Below are positions 15,280 to 23,478 of a stretch of DNA of 30,499 nt, in pieces. Within the stretch, counting starts at the first letter, position 1. Every line of letters starts with the position of its first letter. This DNA comes from an uncultured Collinsella sp. GTDB taxonomy: Bacteria > Actinomycetota > Coriobacteriia > Coriobacteriales > Coriobacteriaceae. Location: contig CAUFMB010000025.1 of the NCBI GenBank assembly GCA_959026535.1, positions 1-30,499 on the forward strand, in the 5' to 3' direction. Under the pieces are notes generated by a model, which saw only the letters and a list, made by a program, of their open reading frames with translations, was not told the DNA's origin and did not search any database. The position numbers and the translations under genes were made by a program.

Positions 15280-16398
15280 TTGCAGAACTCTGATACCCCT
15301 AAAGTTTCGCTGCTTGTCCCCATTTGCAATGTCGAACGCTACTTACGCGAGTGCCTCGATTCCGCCGTGGCGCAGACGCTTAAGGACATCGAGATTATCT
15401 GTATCAACGACGGCTCCACCGATAGCTCGCCAGATATCATCTGCGAGTACATGGAGCGCGACCCCCGTGTAAAGATGATCGACAAAGCCAACAGCGGCTA
15501 CGGCGACTCGATGAACCGCGGCCTGGAGATGGCGCGCGGTGAGTACGTGGGCATCCTTGAGTCCGACGACTTTATGTTTGAGAATTCGCTCCAAAAGCTG
15601 GTCGCCAAGGCCGATGCTGAGCATGCCGATGTGGTAAAGGGCGACTTTTATCTGTATTGGTCCACGCCCAGCGAGCGCCGTGAGCTGTTTGGGATCATCG
15701 ACGAGTATATGACGGGCACCGCGTATCGCCCCGTCGATCGCCCGGGCATCTTCTACCGCAAACCTTCCATTTGGTCGGCTATCTATCGGCGCGAGTTCCT
15801 CAACGACAATCAGATTCGGTTCCTTCCCACGCCGGGTGCCTCGTATCAGGATGCAGGCTTTAACTTTAAGGTTTGGGCTTGCGCCGAGCGCGCCGCGTTT
15901 ATTGCGGACCCCATTTTGTGCTATCGCCAAGATAACGAGAAGAGCTCCGTTAATTCGCCCAACAAGGTGTTTTGCGTTTGCGACGAATATGCCGAGATGC
16001 AGCGCTTTTTGGACGATCGTCCCGAGCTCAAGGCTCAGCTCCAGGGCATTTTAATGCGCATGAAGGTCGATACGTACCGTTGGAATGATGAGCGCCTGGT
16101 CGATGAGCTGCGTGGGCAGTTTTGGGAGAAGGCTTCACCCGAGCTCAAGGCCGACTGGGATGCCGGTCGCTTTGACCTGTCGCTGTTTGATCCACGCGGC
16201 GAGACCGATTTGCGCCTGATGGTCAAGTCGCCCCGCGCCTATATCGATTCGCGCTTTGACTTTAAGAAGCCGGGCAAGCTCAATACGTTTAAGCATTACT
16301 TTAAGATTGGCGGCCTGCCGCTGGTCAAGCGCGTGCTGACGTATCAGCGCACCTACGGCGACAACCCGCACCCCGATGACGTTCCGGCCGCACAGTAG
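15280..16398 (+). CDS. Family-2 glycosyltransferase, paralogue of the gene at 13055
   Basis: This 372-residue GT-A enzyme has L-L-V-P-I-C-N-V at 11-18, N-D-G-S-T-D at 43-48, E-S-D-D at 94-97, and the same P-S-I-W-S-A and P-G-A-S-Y-Q-D acceptor-side segments as the gene at 13055. About 80 residues of the catalytic core differ from that paralogue at only five positions, while the C-terminal third is strongly diverged. The start is TTG at 15280 with CAGGAGG six bases upstream. A 74-base gap with an AT-rich patch precedes it, so an extra promoter is possible. This is a duplication with specialised acceptor binding. Confidence 0.88.
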   Translation: MQNSDTPKVSLLVPICNVERYLRECLDSAVAQTLKDIEIICINDGSTDSSPDIICEYMERDPRVKMIDKANSGYGDSMNRGLEMARGEYVGILESDDFMFENSLQKLVAKADAEHADVVKGDFYLYWSTPSERRELFGIIDEYMTGTAYRPVDRPGIFYRKPSIWSAIYRREFLNDNQIRFLPTPGASYQDAGFNFKVWACAERAAFIADPILCYRQDNEKSSVNSPNKVFCVCDEYAEMQRFLDDRPELKAQLQGILMRMKVDTYRWNDERLVDELRGQFWEKASPELKADWDAGRFDLSLFDPRGETDLRLMVKSPRAYIDSRFDFKKPGKLNTFKHYFKIGGLPLVKRVLTYQRTYGDNPHPDDVPAAQ

Positions 16399-16410
16399 GA
16401 GCGAGTGACT

Positions 16411-17478
16411 ATGGCTACCCCCAAGATTTCCGTTGTCGTTCCCATCTATAAAGTGGAGGAGTGTCTGGCCTGGTGCTTGGACTCCCTGCTTGCGCAGGAC
16501 ATGCTCGATTGGGAAGGCGTGCTGGTTAACGATGGCTCGCCGGACGGTTCGCGCGATATTGCGGCTGCCTATTGCGAAAAGGACGCGCGCTTTACGCTGG
16601 TCGATAAGCTCAACGGCGGCCTGTCGAGTGCACGTAATGCAGGCATCGCCGCGTCCACGGCGCCTATCGTCGCGTTCTTGGATTCCGACGACCGATTTAC
16701 GCCCGATGCGTGCCGTGTGATCGTAGATGCCTTTGAGCGCGAAGGCTGCGACGTTTTGACCTTTGGCGCGAACCCGTATCCGCTGGAGGCGGGGTATCCG
16801 TGGCTTAACTATGTGCTGAGCCCGCGCGATGTGTCGTTTGAAGGCTATAACTCTGACTTGCTGTTTAAGGAAGCATCTCGCCCCTTTGCATGGCGCACCG
16901 CCTGCAAGCGTGAGTTTTTGCTGGGCAACGGGATCGTGTTCGACGAAACCGTTAAGTACGGCGAGGACCAGGTCTTCGATTTTGCCGTGTACGGTCGTTC
17001 GCACAAGACCGCGCTTATCTCGAACAAGCTGTATGACTACCGCGTGGCGCGCAAGGGTTCGCTCATGGACACCATGCGCTACGACGACGAGACACGTCTG
17101 CTGGAGCACGTGAAGATTTACTCCGCGGTGCTGGTTGACTGGCGGCGCGACGGTCTCGATGCTCAGCATGCCGATGACCTGGCGTACTTCCTCTGCGATC
17201 TGGTGCTGTACGATGCGCTCAGGTTGCTGGGTTCGGACTGCGGCAAGGTGTTTGCTGCCGTTGCCACGGCGCTCGCCGGCTCTGCCGTGGGCAGCGTTGC
17301 TGCGCTCGCACAATGCGCTCCTTCTGTTGCTGTTATGGTGCGTGCGGCGCTTACCAGCAAGGCCCCCAATGCCCGCGAGTGCAAAAAGCTCATGTTCGAT
17401 TACGACGTCTTGAGGTTTGGGCGCCTGGGTGCCTGCAAACGCATGGCAGCGAACGCCCTGGGAAAGCGAGAGGTGTAG
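16411..17478 (+). CDS. Family-2 glycosyltransferase
   Basis: This 355-residue GT-A glycosyltransferase has V-V-V-P-I-Y-K-V at 8-15, N-D-G-S-P-D-G-S at 40-47, G-G-L-S-S-A-R-N-A-G at 69-78, D-S-D-D at 91-94, and K-Y-G-E-D-Q-V-F-D on the acceptor side. An in-frame GTG six bases upstream is possible, but the ATG at 16411 lies 9 bases from AGGAG, a better spacing. The ribosome site overlaps the stop codon of the preceding gene, and the stop of this gene is followed at once by the start of the next one. It is part of the same operon. Confidence 0.87.
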   Translation: MATPKISVVVPIYKVEECLAWCLDSLLAQDMLDWEGVLVNDGSPDGSRDIAAAYCEKDARFTLVDKLNGGLSSARNAGIAASTAPIVAFLDSDDRFTPDACRVIVDAFEREGCDVLTFGANPYPLEAGYPWLNYVLSPRDVSFEGYNSDLLFKEASRPFAWRTACKREFLLGNGIVFDETVKYGEDQVFDFAVYGRSHKTALISNKLYDYRVARKGSLMDTMRYDDETRLLEHVKIYSAVLVDWRRDGLDAQHADDLAYFLCDLVLYDALRLLGSDCGKVFAAVATALAGSAVGSVAALAQCAPSVAVMVRAALTSKAPNARECKKLMFDYDVLRFGRLGACKRMAANALGKREV

Positions 17479-19965
17479 ATGAGTATCAAGCGTTTGGCGC
17501 TTTGCCGCAGTCAGGGCCGTCTATTTGTGCTGCTTCGTTTTGCCGGTCAGGATGTCGCCGCGCTTATTGAGCGGGAGGGTTCTCAAGCGTTTGCCCATGC
17601 GACGACGAGCGGTTCTTGTGTGCCGTCGCTAGTGCTTCCGGTCGATCATGGCCGTGTGCTGGCGCTTTGCCCTTCCGTTGCCGATTACGAGCGCGAGCTT
17701 GCCGTCTTGGTGCTTCCGTTTTTGGATGGCTCGTCGATGGATGTCGTTTTTGCATCCGATGGCCAAAGGTTGGGCTCCATTCGCCTTGATAGCCGCGTGG
17801 CCAAGCTGGAATCCAAGATTAACTACAAAGCAAAGCCTTCGCTGTGCGTGCTTATCCGCGATGCGCAGCGTGGCGAATGCTGCGGTCGCTACGAGATCGA
17901 TGCCATTCGCTATTTGCCGGCAGACGCCGGCGCGGTGTGGCGCTATGAGGTTACCTGGGCTGGAGACCCCCAGTGCGCACCTGAGCTCCAGATCTTTGAT
18001 ACGCATATGAATGCCATCGATGTCACCGTGCATGTGTTTGAATCGCAGGTCGATGTTCCCCAGCGCAACGGTTGCCGCGTCAATAAAACGTATCTGAGCG
18101 TTGAGATGCCTCAGGATATACGAGATTTTGTCACGATTGTGAGCGATCCCACAGAGCAGATCCAGAGCGGGTTTTGCGCCATGGATGGTCGCCTGTACAA
18201 CGGCATGGTCGATGACAGTTGGAACCGCATGAAGGACGCGCGTGCGGACGACGCAGCCTATCGACGTTGGTTTGAGCAGCATCGCGCAAAGCCGGGCGAT
18301 TTGGCGTGCCAGCGTGTCGCTTCGGCGGCCTTTGCCTATAGACCTCTCGTGAGCATTGTGGTGCCGTGCTATAAAACTGATCGGGTCTACCTGCGCGAGC
18401 TGCTGGACTCGGTGCTAGCCCAGAGCTATGACAACTGGGAATTGCTGCTTATGGACGCCTCGCCCGAATGGGATGCGGTGGTCAATCTTGCGGCTGCCGC
18501 CAATGACGAGCGGGTTCGTCGTATTGAGCTGCCTGGCAACGGCGGCATTGTGCTCAACACCAACGCAGGTATTGAGCAAGCGACGGGCGACTACATCGCG
18601 TTCTTGGACCACGATGACATCTTGGAACCGGACGCGCTATTCCACTATGTTGCCGCGCTGAATAAGGCGGCCGAGGGCGAGCGTCCCCAGGTCCTGTTCT
18701 GCGACGAGGACATGTTCCAGAAAGTAGGAGAGTGGGGCCAGCCGGTCTTTAAGACGCAGATCAACGTCGACCTGCTCTATAGCCATAACTGCGTGACGCA
18801 TTTCCTGATGGTGGAGAAGGCGCTAATCGATCACATTGGCATGTCGCCAGAAGACGTCGCGGGTGCCCAGGACTACGACCTGACGCTTCGCTGCCTTTCG
18901 GCGGGCGCACGGTTTGAGCATGTTGCGCACGTGCTGTATCACTGGCGCGTTCATCCGGGGTCGACCGCCGATGGCTCTGCCGATAGCAAGCCGTATGCTA
19001 TTGAAGCCGGGCGCCTTGCGCTGCAGCGTCACTTTAACGAGCTGGGCATTTGCGGAACGGTCGAGGAGACCGAGACGCCGTTTGTCTATCGCATGCGCTA
19101 TGCGCTGCCGGAGCCTGCGCCGCTGGTGAGCATTGTGATTCCCACCAAGGACCACGTTGAGACGCTCGATGCCTGTGTGATGTCGATTGCCCAGAAGGCC
19201 ACGTATGCCAACTATGAGATCGTCTTGGTGGAGAACAGCAGCGAAGCCCCGGATACGTTTGCGTATTACGAAACCCTGCCGGAACGCGTGGCTTCAGCAT
19301 CAGAAGGCAAGGGCATCGCGCGCGTTGTGTACTGGTCGGGCGAGTTCAATTACTCTCAGATCATCAATTTTGGTGTGGAGCACGCTAAGGGCGACTACCT
19401 GCTGCTGCTCAACAACGATACCGAGGTTATAAGCCCGGACTTTATCGAAGAGATGATGAGCTATCTGCAGCGTCCCGATGCGGGCGTGGTGGGCGCCAAA
19501 CTCTACTTTGCCGATCATCTTGTTCAACACGCTGGCATTTTGGTTGGCGTGCGCGGCGCACTTGCCCATGCCAACCAGGACTTCTCGGCAAAGCGCGAGG
19601 GCTATCTTGCCCGTGCTGTGCGCCCGGGCAACTTTAGCGCCGTAACGGGCGCCTGCCAGATGGTGCGACGCGACGTATTTGAGCAGGTCGGAGGCTATAA
19701 CGAGGAATTCGCCGTCGGCTTTAACGACGCAGACTTTTGCCTTCGCGTGTGGGAGGCCGGCTACCGCACCATCTTTACGCCCTATTCCGAGCTGTATCAC
19801 TACGAGTTCACCTCGCGCGGTAGGGAAGAGGCCAACGAGGAAAAGCTGCGCCGCTGGAAACGCGAGCAGGCACTGTTCATGCGGCGCTGGCCTGAGTTCT
19901 TCTTGACGGGCGATCCATGGTTGGGGCCGAACTTATCCGTTGAGAGCGAGTATTTCTCGCTTTAG
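17479..19965 (+). CDS. Large glycosyltransferase with two family-2 catalytic domains
   Basis: This 828-residue protein has three parts. Residues 1-285 form an N-terminal region without catalytic motifs. A first GT-A domain runs from about 289, with V-S-I-V-V-P-C-Y-K at 291-299 and D-H-D-D at 377-380. A second GT-A domain runs from about 548, with V-S-I-V-I-P-T-K-D at 550-558, N-N-D-T-E at 645-649 and F-N-D-A-D-F-C-L-R on the acceptor side. This architecture is typical of O-antigen or rhamnan type polymer assembly, where two domains can add two alternating linkages. Its ATG abuts the previous stop. The 3' end (19751-19965) is duplicated as a dead fragment at 21341-21555. Confidence 0.88.
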   Translation: MSIKRLALCRSQGRLFVLLRFAGQDVAALIEREGSQAFAHATTSGSCVPSLVLPVDHGRVLALCPSVADYERELAVLVLPFLDGSSMDVVFASDGQRLGSIRLDSRVAKLESKINYKAKPSLCVLIRDAQRGECCGRYEIDAIRYLPADAGAVWRYEVTWAGDPQCAPELQIFDTHMNAIDVTVHVFESQVDVPQRNGCRVNKTYLSVEMPQDIRDFVTIVSDPTEQIQSGFCAMDGRLYNGMVDDSWNRMKDARADDAAYRRWFEQHRAKPGDLACQRVASAAFAYRPLVSIVVPCYKTDRVYLRELLDSVLAQSYDNWELLLMDASPEWDAVVNLAAAANDERVRRIELPGNGGIVLNTNAGIEQATGDYIAFLDHDDILEPDALFHYVAALNKAAEGERPQVLFCDEDMFQKVGEWGQPVFKTQINVDLLYSHNCVTHFLMVEKALIDHIGMSPEDVAGAQDYDLTLRCLSAGARFEHVAHVLYHWRVHPGSTADGSADSKPYAIEAGRLALQRHFNELGICGTVEETETPFVYRMRYALPEPAPLVSIVIPTKDHVETLDACVMSIAQKATYANYEIVLVENSSEAPDTFAYYETLPERVASASEGKGIARVVYWSGEFNYSQIINFGVEHAKGDYLLLLNNDTEVISPDFIEEMMSYLQRPDAGVVGAKLYFADHLVQHAGILVGVRGALAHANQDFSAKREGYLARAVRPGNFSAVTGACQMVRRDVFEQVGGYNEEFAVGFNDADFCLRVWEAGYRTIFTPYSELYHYEFTSRGREEANEEKLRRWKREQALFMRRWPEFFLTGDPWLGPNLSVESEYFSL

Positions 19966-20051
19966 AAAATGGATTTTAGGAAGTCCTCAACTTACTTTCG
20001 ATATGAGCTGAGAAGAAAGCAACGTCTAGGCGATTTGCTGCAATACATTAC

Positions 20052-20125
20052 GATAGCTTGATACTTCCGCGATACGTTTATACAGACTTATACAACTCGA
20101 TATAATCCGATATAGTCTGCGATAA
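20052..20125. repeat. AT-rich patch of recurring GATA motifs with a TATAAT box
   Basis: In the gap between the polysaccharide operon and the ATPase gene, GATA recurs at 20052, 20060, 20071, 20099, 20109 and 20121, with CTTATA in between. Several are about one helical turn apart. A perfect TATAAT (20101-20106) lies inside the patch and could be the -10 of the ATPase gene, although no good -35 is seen. Phased repeats next to an ATPase gene suggest an operator or binding array. Confidence 0.4.
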
Positions 20126-20176
20126 ACTTATAAAGCTAAGGTTGACCGATAATCGATTGTCTTGAGAGGCAAACAA

Positions 20177-21280
20177 GTGAGCGCCACTGTATTCCATAAT
20201 CCGTTTCGTCCCACTGCCGGCGCTGAGCCTCCGCGCATTATTGGTCGCGATGATATCGCTCTTGAGTTTACCGAGAGTTTGAATGCGGGAATTGGTGCAC
20301 CTGCGAGGCTCATGCGCATTGCTGGACCGAGGGGCTCCGGAAAAACTGTTTTGCTCTGCGATCTTAGGGATCGTGCTCGAGAGCTTGGATGGAAGACCGC
20401 TATTGTCTCTGCTGGCCCTGACCTATTGCTGGACTTGCGGGATCAGGTTGCTGATTCTTCCCTTGCGACCAATGCTTCGGTCGGCGTAAACGCCGGCTTT
20501 GTTTCCGCGAAAGTTGACGTTGCGCCCAAAGAGCCGAGCCTTAGAAAGTTACTGAGTTCGGCAGCGAAGTCATCCAAGGGTCTTTTTATTGCCATCGATG
20601 AAGTTCAGGACGCTCCGATTGACGATATGCGTGTCATTGCGTCTACGGTTCAGCTTTTGATAGGGGAAAAAGTAGATATCGCACTTGCCTTTGCCGGGTT
20701 ACCCGCCGGTGTTATGGATCTTATTAACGGCAAGGCGCTTACGTTCTTGCGTCGTGCCCTCCCCGAAGATCTGGCGCCTATCAACCAGGTGGAGGTAGCG
20801 CTCTCTATGGGCGATAGCTTTGTCGCTACTGGCTTGACCATAGAGGACAATCTCCTGTCGAGAGCCGCTAAGGCCACTAAGGGCTATGCCTATCTGGTGC
20901 AGCTGGTCGGTTATTCCATTTGGCAGCGCGCCAACTTGCATCGTGTCAAAAGTGCCATTGTGAGCGAGCGCGACGTCACTGAAGGCATTGCGCTGGCAGA
21001 GGCTCGTTTTCACGATGTTGTTCACGAGCCCGCGATTTCGGGACTGGGGCTCAACGATTTCAAATACCTTTTGGCCATGTGCGAGGATAAACAACAGTCC
21101 AAATCATCCGAGATTGCTAAGCGCATGGGTAAAAAGACCAATGAGATCAGCTCTATTAGGGCCAAATTGCTACAAAGAGAGGTTATTCAGGCACCACAGA
21201 GGGGTTACGTTCAGTTTGCCGTGCCGGACCTAGATATCTATCTACGAGAGAACGCCGAGGAGATTCTCGAACGGTTCTAG
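20177..21280 (+). CDS. Stand-alone AAA ATPase with C-terminal winged helix
   Basis: This 367-residue protein is of the Orc1/Cdc6-like or archaeal-ATPase type. It has an N-terminal N-P-F-R-P segment and I-I-G-R-D-D, a Walker A at 50-57 (G-P-R-G-S-G-K-T), a Walker B at 136-142 (L-F-I-A-I-D-E, followed by V-Q-D), and a C-terminal winged-helix region (S-S-E-I-A-K-R-M-G-K-K-T-N-E-I then Q-R-G-Y-V-Q-F-A). The GTG at 20177 was preferred over the TTG at 20162 because GAGAGG lies 7 bases upstream. Related proteins are often annotated only as ATP-binding protein, and their role is unknown. It lies between the polysaccharide operon and a recombination scar, as if inserted there. Confidence 0.75.
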   Translation: MSATVFHNPFRPTAGAEPPRIIGRDDIALEFTESLNAGIGAPARLMRIAGPRGSGKTVLLCDLRDRARELGWKTAIVSAGPDLLLDLRDQVADSSLATNASVGVNAGFVSAKVDVAPKEPSLRKLLSSAAKSSKGLFIAIDEVQDAPIDDMRVIASTVQLLIGEKVDIALAFAGLPAGVMDLINGKALTFLRRALPEDLAPINQVEVALSMGDSFVATGLTIEDNLLSRAAKATKGYAYLVQLVGYSIWQRANLHRVKSAIVSERDVTEGIALAEARFHDVVHEPAISGLGLNDFKYLLAMCEDKQQSKSSEIAKRMGKKTNEISSIRAKLLQREVIQAPQRGYVQFAVPDLDIYLRENAEEILERF

Positions 21281-21290
21281 GTCGAGTGAG

Positions 21291-21341
21291 GGCGACGTCA
21301 TATTCTTTAAGACTGCTATCAACGTCGATTGCCATATCGGG
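21291..21341 (+). pseudogene. Fragment of an NlpC/P60 catalytic domain
   Basis: Read from 21291, these 51 bases encode G-D-V-I-F-F-K-T-A-I-N-V-D-C-H-I-G. That is almost the same as the catalytic-histidine segment of the ChW hydrolase at 23543 (around residues 961-978; DNA 26430-26480), with about 7 base differences by eye. There is no start, no upstream domain, and the frame breaks at 21341. It is a remnant of a third hydrolase gene. Confidence 0.8.
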
Positions 21342-21555
21342 GGAGGCGGGCTACCGCACCATCTTTACGCCCTATGCCGAGCTGTACCACTACGAGTTTA
21401 CCTCGCGCGGTAGGGAAGAGGCCAACGAGGAAAAGCTGCGCCGATGGAAGCGCGAGCAAGCACTGTTCATGCAACGCTGACCGGAGTTCTTCCTTGACGG
21501 CGACCCCTGGCTCGGGCCAAACCTATCTGCCGAGAGCGAGTATTTCTCGGTCTAG
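21341..21555 (+). pseudogene. Duplicated 3' end of the two-domain glycosyltransferase, disrupted
   Basis: This 215-base stretch aligns without gaps to 19751-19965, the last 71 codons of the glycosyltransferase at 17479, including A-G-Y-R-T-I-F-T-P-Y and the final stop. One change turns the TGG of the W-P-E-F segment into TGA at 21478-21480. It is joined out of frame to the hydrolase fragment before it, and its stop region overlaps the stop of the minus-strand ATPase gene. It is a relic of recombination. Confidence 0.9.
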
Positions 21556-22529
21556 TTCGAAGTGATGCCAAGATCCGGCAAAGTATCCTCAAGAGCCGCA
21601 AGGGCGGTGGGATTCAAATATTCCTCGTTCAAGTGGCTCTTGTCATAGTGAAAACGTGTGTCTCGTGAGCATTCGACGAGTTCTGCGGTAAAGAACTTCT
21701 CCCAGCTAAAGAACCTTGAGCTTTCGATGTGTTCAGCGGGATTAAGCAGCATCTCCTTAATGTGTTTGCTGTTGAATAATCCCGAATTCAACACGATCCA
21801 TTCAAACGATTCCGGCAGGAATAGCTTGATGTTCTTTCGGCGCAATAGCGCAGTTGCTTCCGCAATTTCAGGTCCAAAGGCGGCACCGTCGGCGATTACA
21901 AGGATCTCGTTTTCCGGTGCGTCCATAATGCAGTTGCAGATATTTGATTTCCCGCCTGCGCTGATACACCGAATGTCGCTCTTTTTGCATAGCAAACTGA
22001 AGAACTCGTAGCCCGAATTTGAGTCTTCAACGATGACAAGCTCTGGCCTCTCACCTCTAAATTTACTATCACCGTAAATGCGATATGTAGAGGTGTAGAC
22101 ACGAGAATATACGGGATACTTCGTCGTGGTCCGGTTGGTGTTCTTTAGACCGTAAATTTCATCAACGCTATAGGGCAGTTGATGTAACGACTCTCTGGCA
22201 ACGATTACGAAATAGTTCGAGCTATGCTTCGCTTCATGGGCAAATTCTTCTGTTCGAACAAAAGCGTTGCCTTCATCAATAAAAACGATGCTGTTGGAAA
22301 TCTCCTGGAGATCTCTGCGCCAATACTTTCCAGTTATTGTCTTGCAGGGCACTTTGCAACTAACTGTTACGCCGCTTTGTGCTCCTAATTCTTCGTGAGC
22401 GGCCACCATATCGAGCAACGTCGTTTTACCTGTAGCACTGTTGCCTTGAATGATAGTCAGGTTTCTATTGATGGTCAGTTTAAACTGAACTCGGTTGTTT
22501 TGAATAACTACCCCGTATGATCCGCGCAT
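21552..22529 (-). CDS. P-loop ATPase with TOPRIM-like C-terminal half
   Basis: This 325-residue protein has a Walker A at 29-37 (G-N-S-A-T-G-K-T-T) and a Walker B at 81-86 (I-V-F-I-D-E), within a small ATPase core of about 125 residues. The second half starts L-V-I-V-E-D-S-N-S-G (E168) and later has I-L-V-I-A-D-G-A (D214), spaced like the first Glu and the Asp motif of a TOPRIM domain, although the second Asp of D-x-D is not seen. This recalls OLD-type ATPase-TOPRIM nucleases but is much shorter. The start shares one base with the stop of the DUF4869-like gene (TGATG), so the two are coupled. Base composition is low: 25 of 60 G/C at 22141-22200. Function is unknown. Confidence 0.65.
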   Translation of the reverse strand: MRGSYGVVIQNNRVQFKLTINRNLTIIQGNSATGKTTLLDMVAAHEELGAQSGVTVSCKVPCKTITGKYWRRDLQEISNSIVFIDEGNAFVRTEEFAHEAKHSSNYFVIVARESLHQLPYSVDEIYGLKNTNRTTTKYPVYSRVYTSTYRIYGDSKFRGERPELVIVEDSNSGYEFFSLLCKKSDIRCISAGGKSNICNCIMDAPENEILVIADGAAFGPEIAEATALLRRKNIKLFLPESFEWIVLNSGLFNSKHIKEMLLNPAEHIESSRFFSWEKFFTAELVECSRDTRFHYDKSHLNEEYLNPTALAALEDTLPDLGITSN

Positions 22530-22978
22530 CAGGAATTCTCCCTAAGGCATTTTCCAGCTATGGGGACAAGGTCGAACATCGTGTGGACTACATCGCCTGT
22601 GTTTGCAATGGTCGCCGTGAATTTGCCGTTTCCAAAATCCAGCAAATGATAGAGATTGATTGTTAGATCCTTTTGAGCAGCGATTCTTAAAATCCAGTAA
22701 GCACAATTGTCACCACAGTTAGAGGCGTTATATACGTTTTGCGGCATGAAGTACATAAGCAGCAGTGTTTTGGTGCCGCTCGAGAGCTTCTCAGGAGGGA
22801 TGATGCCGAGGATCTTAGTGTCGATTGCGTTGGGCCCCACCACGGTGCCCTTATCGATGGATTTGATGATCCTTTGAGCAAAGACATCTTGAAACCACTG
22901 GGGCGAATAGACGTTATTGAAGTAAACCGACGTATTGTAGATAACGTTTTCCATATCACCATAGTGAATTGTTAACAC
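22529..22978 (-). CDS. DUF4869-like protein
   Basis: This 149-residue soluble protein resembles the uncharacterised DUF4869 family as remembered. It starts V/M-L-T-I-H-Y-G-D-M and has S-S-G-T-K-T-L-L-L-M-Y at 66-76, N-A-S-N-C-G-D-N-C-A-Y-W-I at 84-96 (C88, C92) and H-L-L-D-F-G at 111-116. The GTG at 22978 is preferred over the more distant ATG at 23080: AAGGGA lies 5-6 bases upstream, the conserved family start follows at once, and a likely -10 box (23021-23026) falls between the two. It is translationally coupled to the ATPase gene downstream. It is foreign-looking in base composition. No function is known, and none is assigned. Confidence 0.68.
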   Translation of the reverse strand: MLTIHYGDMENVIYNTSVYFNNVYSPQWFQDVFAQRIIKSIDKGTVVGPNAIDTKILGIIPPEKLSSGTKTLLLMYFMPQNVYNASNCGDNCAYWILRIAAQKDLTINLYHLLDFGNGKFTATIANTGDVVHTMFDLVPIAGKCLRENS

Positions 22979-23020
22979 GTTGGTCCCTTCGGGTTGCAGG
23001 TTTGGTGTTCGGTGAAATTG

Positions 23021-23026
23021 ATTATA
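23021..23026 (-). promoter_or_regulatory. Likely -10 box for the DUF4869-like/ATPase pair
   Basis: The minus strand reads TATAAT here, 43 bases upstream of the chosen GTG start. No convincing -35 lies 16-18 bases further upstream, so an activator or a weak promoter is possible. Confidence 0.4.
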
Positions 23027-23080
23027 TCGCAGCATACGAGGGGGCATTATTGGCCTGTTGTGTATGTGATTAATGCCCAT

Positions 23081-23478
23081 GGCGTGTTTTATCGGAAATG
23101 TTTAGTTCGATTGTCTTGTACTTGAGTTGCTTTAAAAGCCTGCGTTCTAGATAAAACTTTTTGTGCCTTGCTCCGTGTGGCGGCGCGTAAACGCTGTGCT
23201 GTGCTTGGGCAGGTAAAAGTCCAAGACGATTAGATATCCGAGAAGATATCGAGCCCGCGCCGGGGAGAAAAGGTGAGTCCGCGCCGGGGGACTTTAATTC
23301 CGGCGACAATTAGGTTTCCATGAGGATACCGCGGCTGACAGCCAGCAGAAAACCGCCTTATACGATTCTTCCGCTTGCCGCGTGCTTAAAGGATTTACGT
23401 CGAATTTAATTTCGCGGGCGGTGAGCCTGTTTATAGACAATGTCACGAACTATAGACGGGTGCCTTGGGGGTATTGCA
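23081..23478. other. Intergenic region between divergent accessory genes
   Basis: About 400 bases without a supported gene. A 79-codon frame on the minus strand (23070-23309) has no ribosome site and no recognisable similarity. Apart from a 24-base-period direct repeat (23251-23290) nothing could be assigned. It may hold decayed gene remnants, given the scar at 21291-21555. Confidence 0.4.
23251..23290. repeat. Short direct repeat with 24-base period
   Basis: GAG-C/T-CCGCGCCGGGG occurs at 23251-23265 and again at 23275-23289. The two copies are GC-rich in an otherwise average region. It could be a protein-binding site or a leftover of a duplicated end. Confidence 0.5.

Noticed and set aside
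23070..23309. 79-codon minus-strand frame in the long intergenic region
   Set aside because: No ribosome site and no recognisable family. It could be a decayed remnant, but it cannot be supported as a gene.
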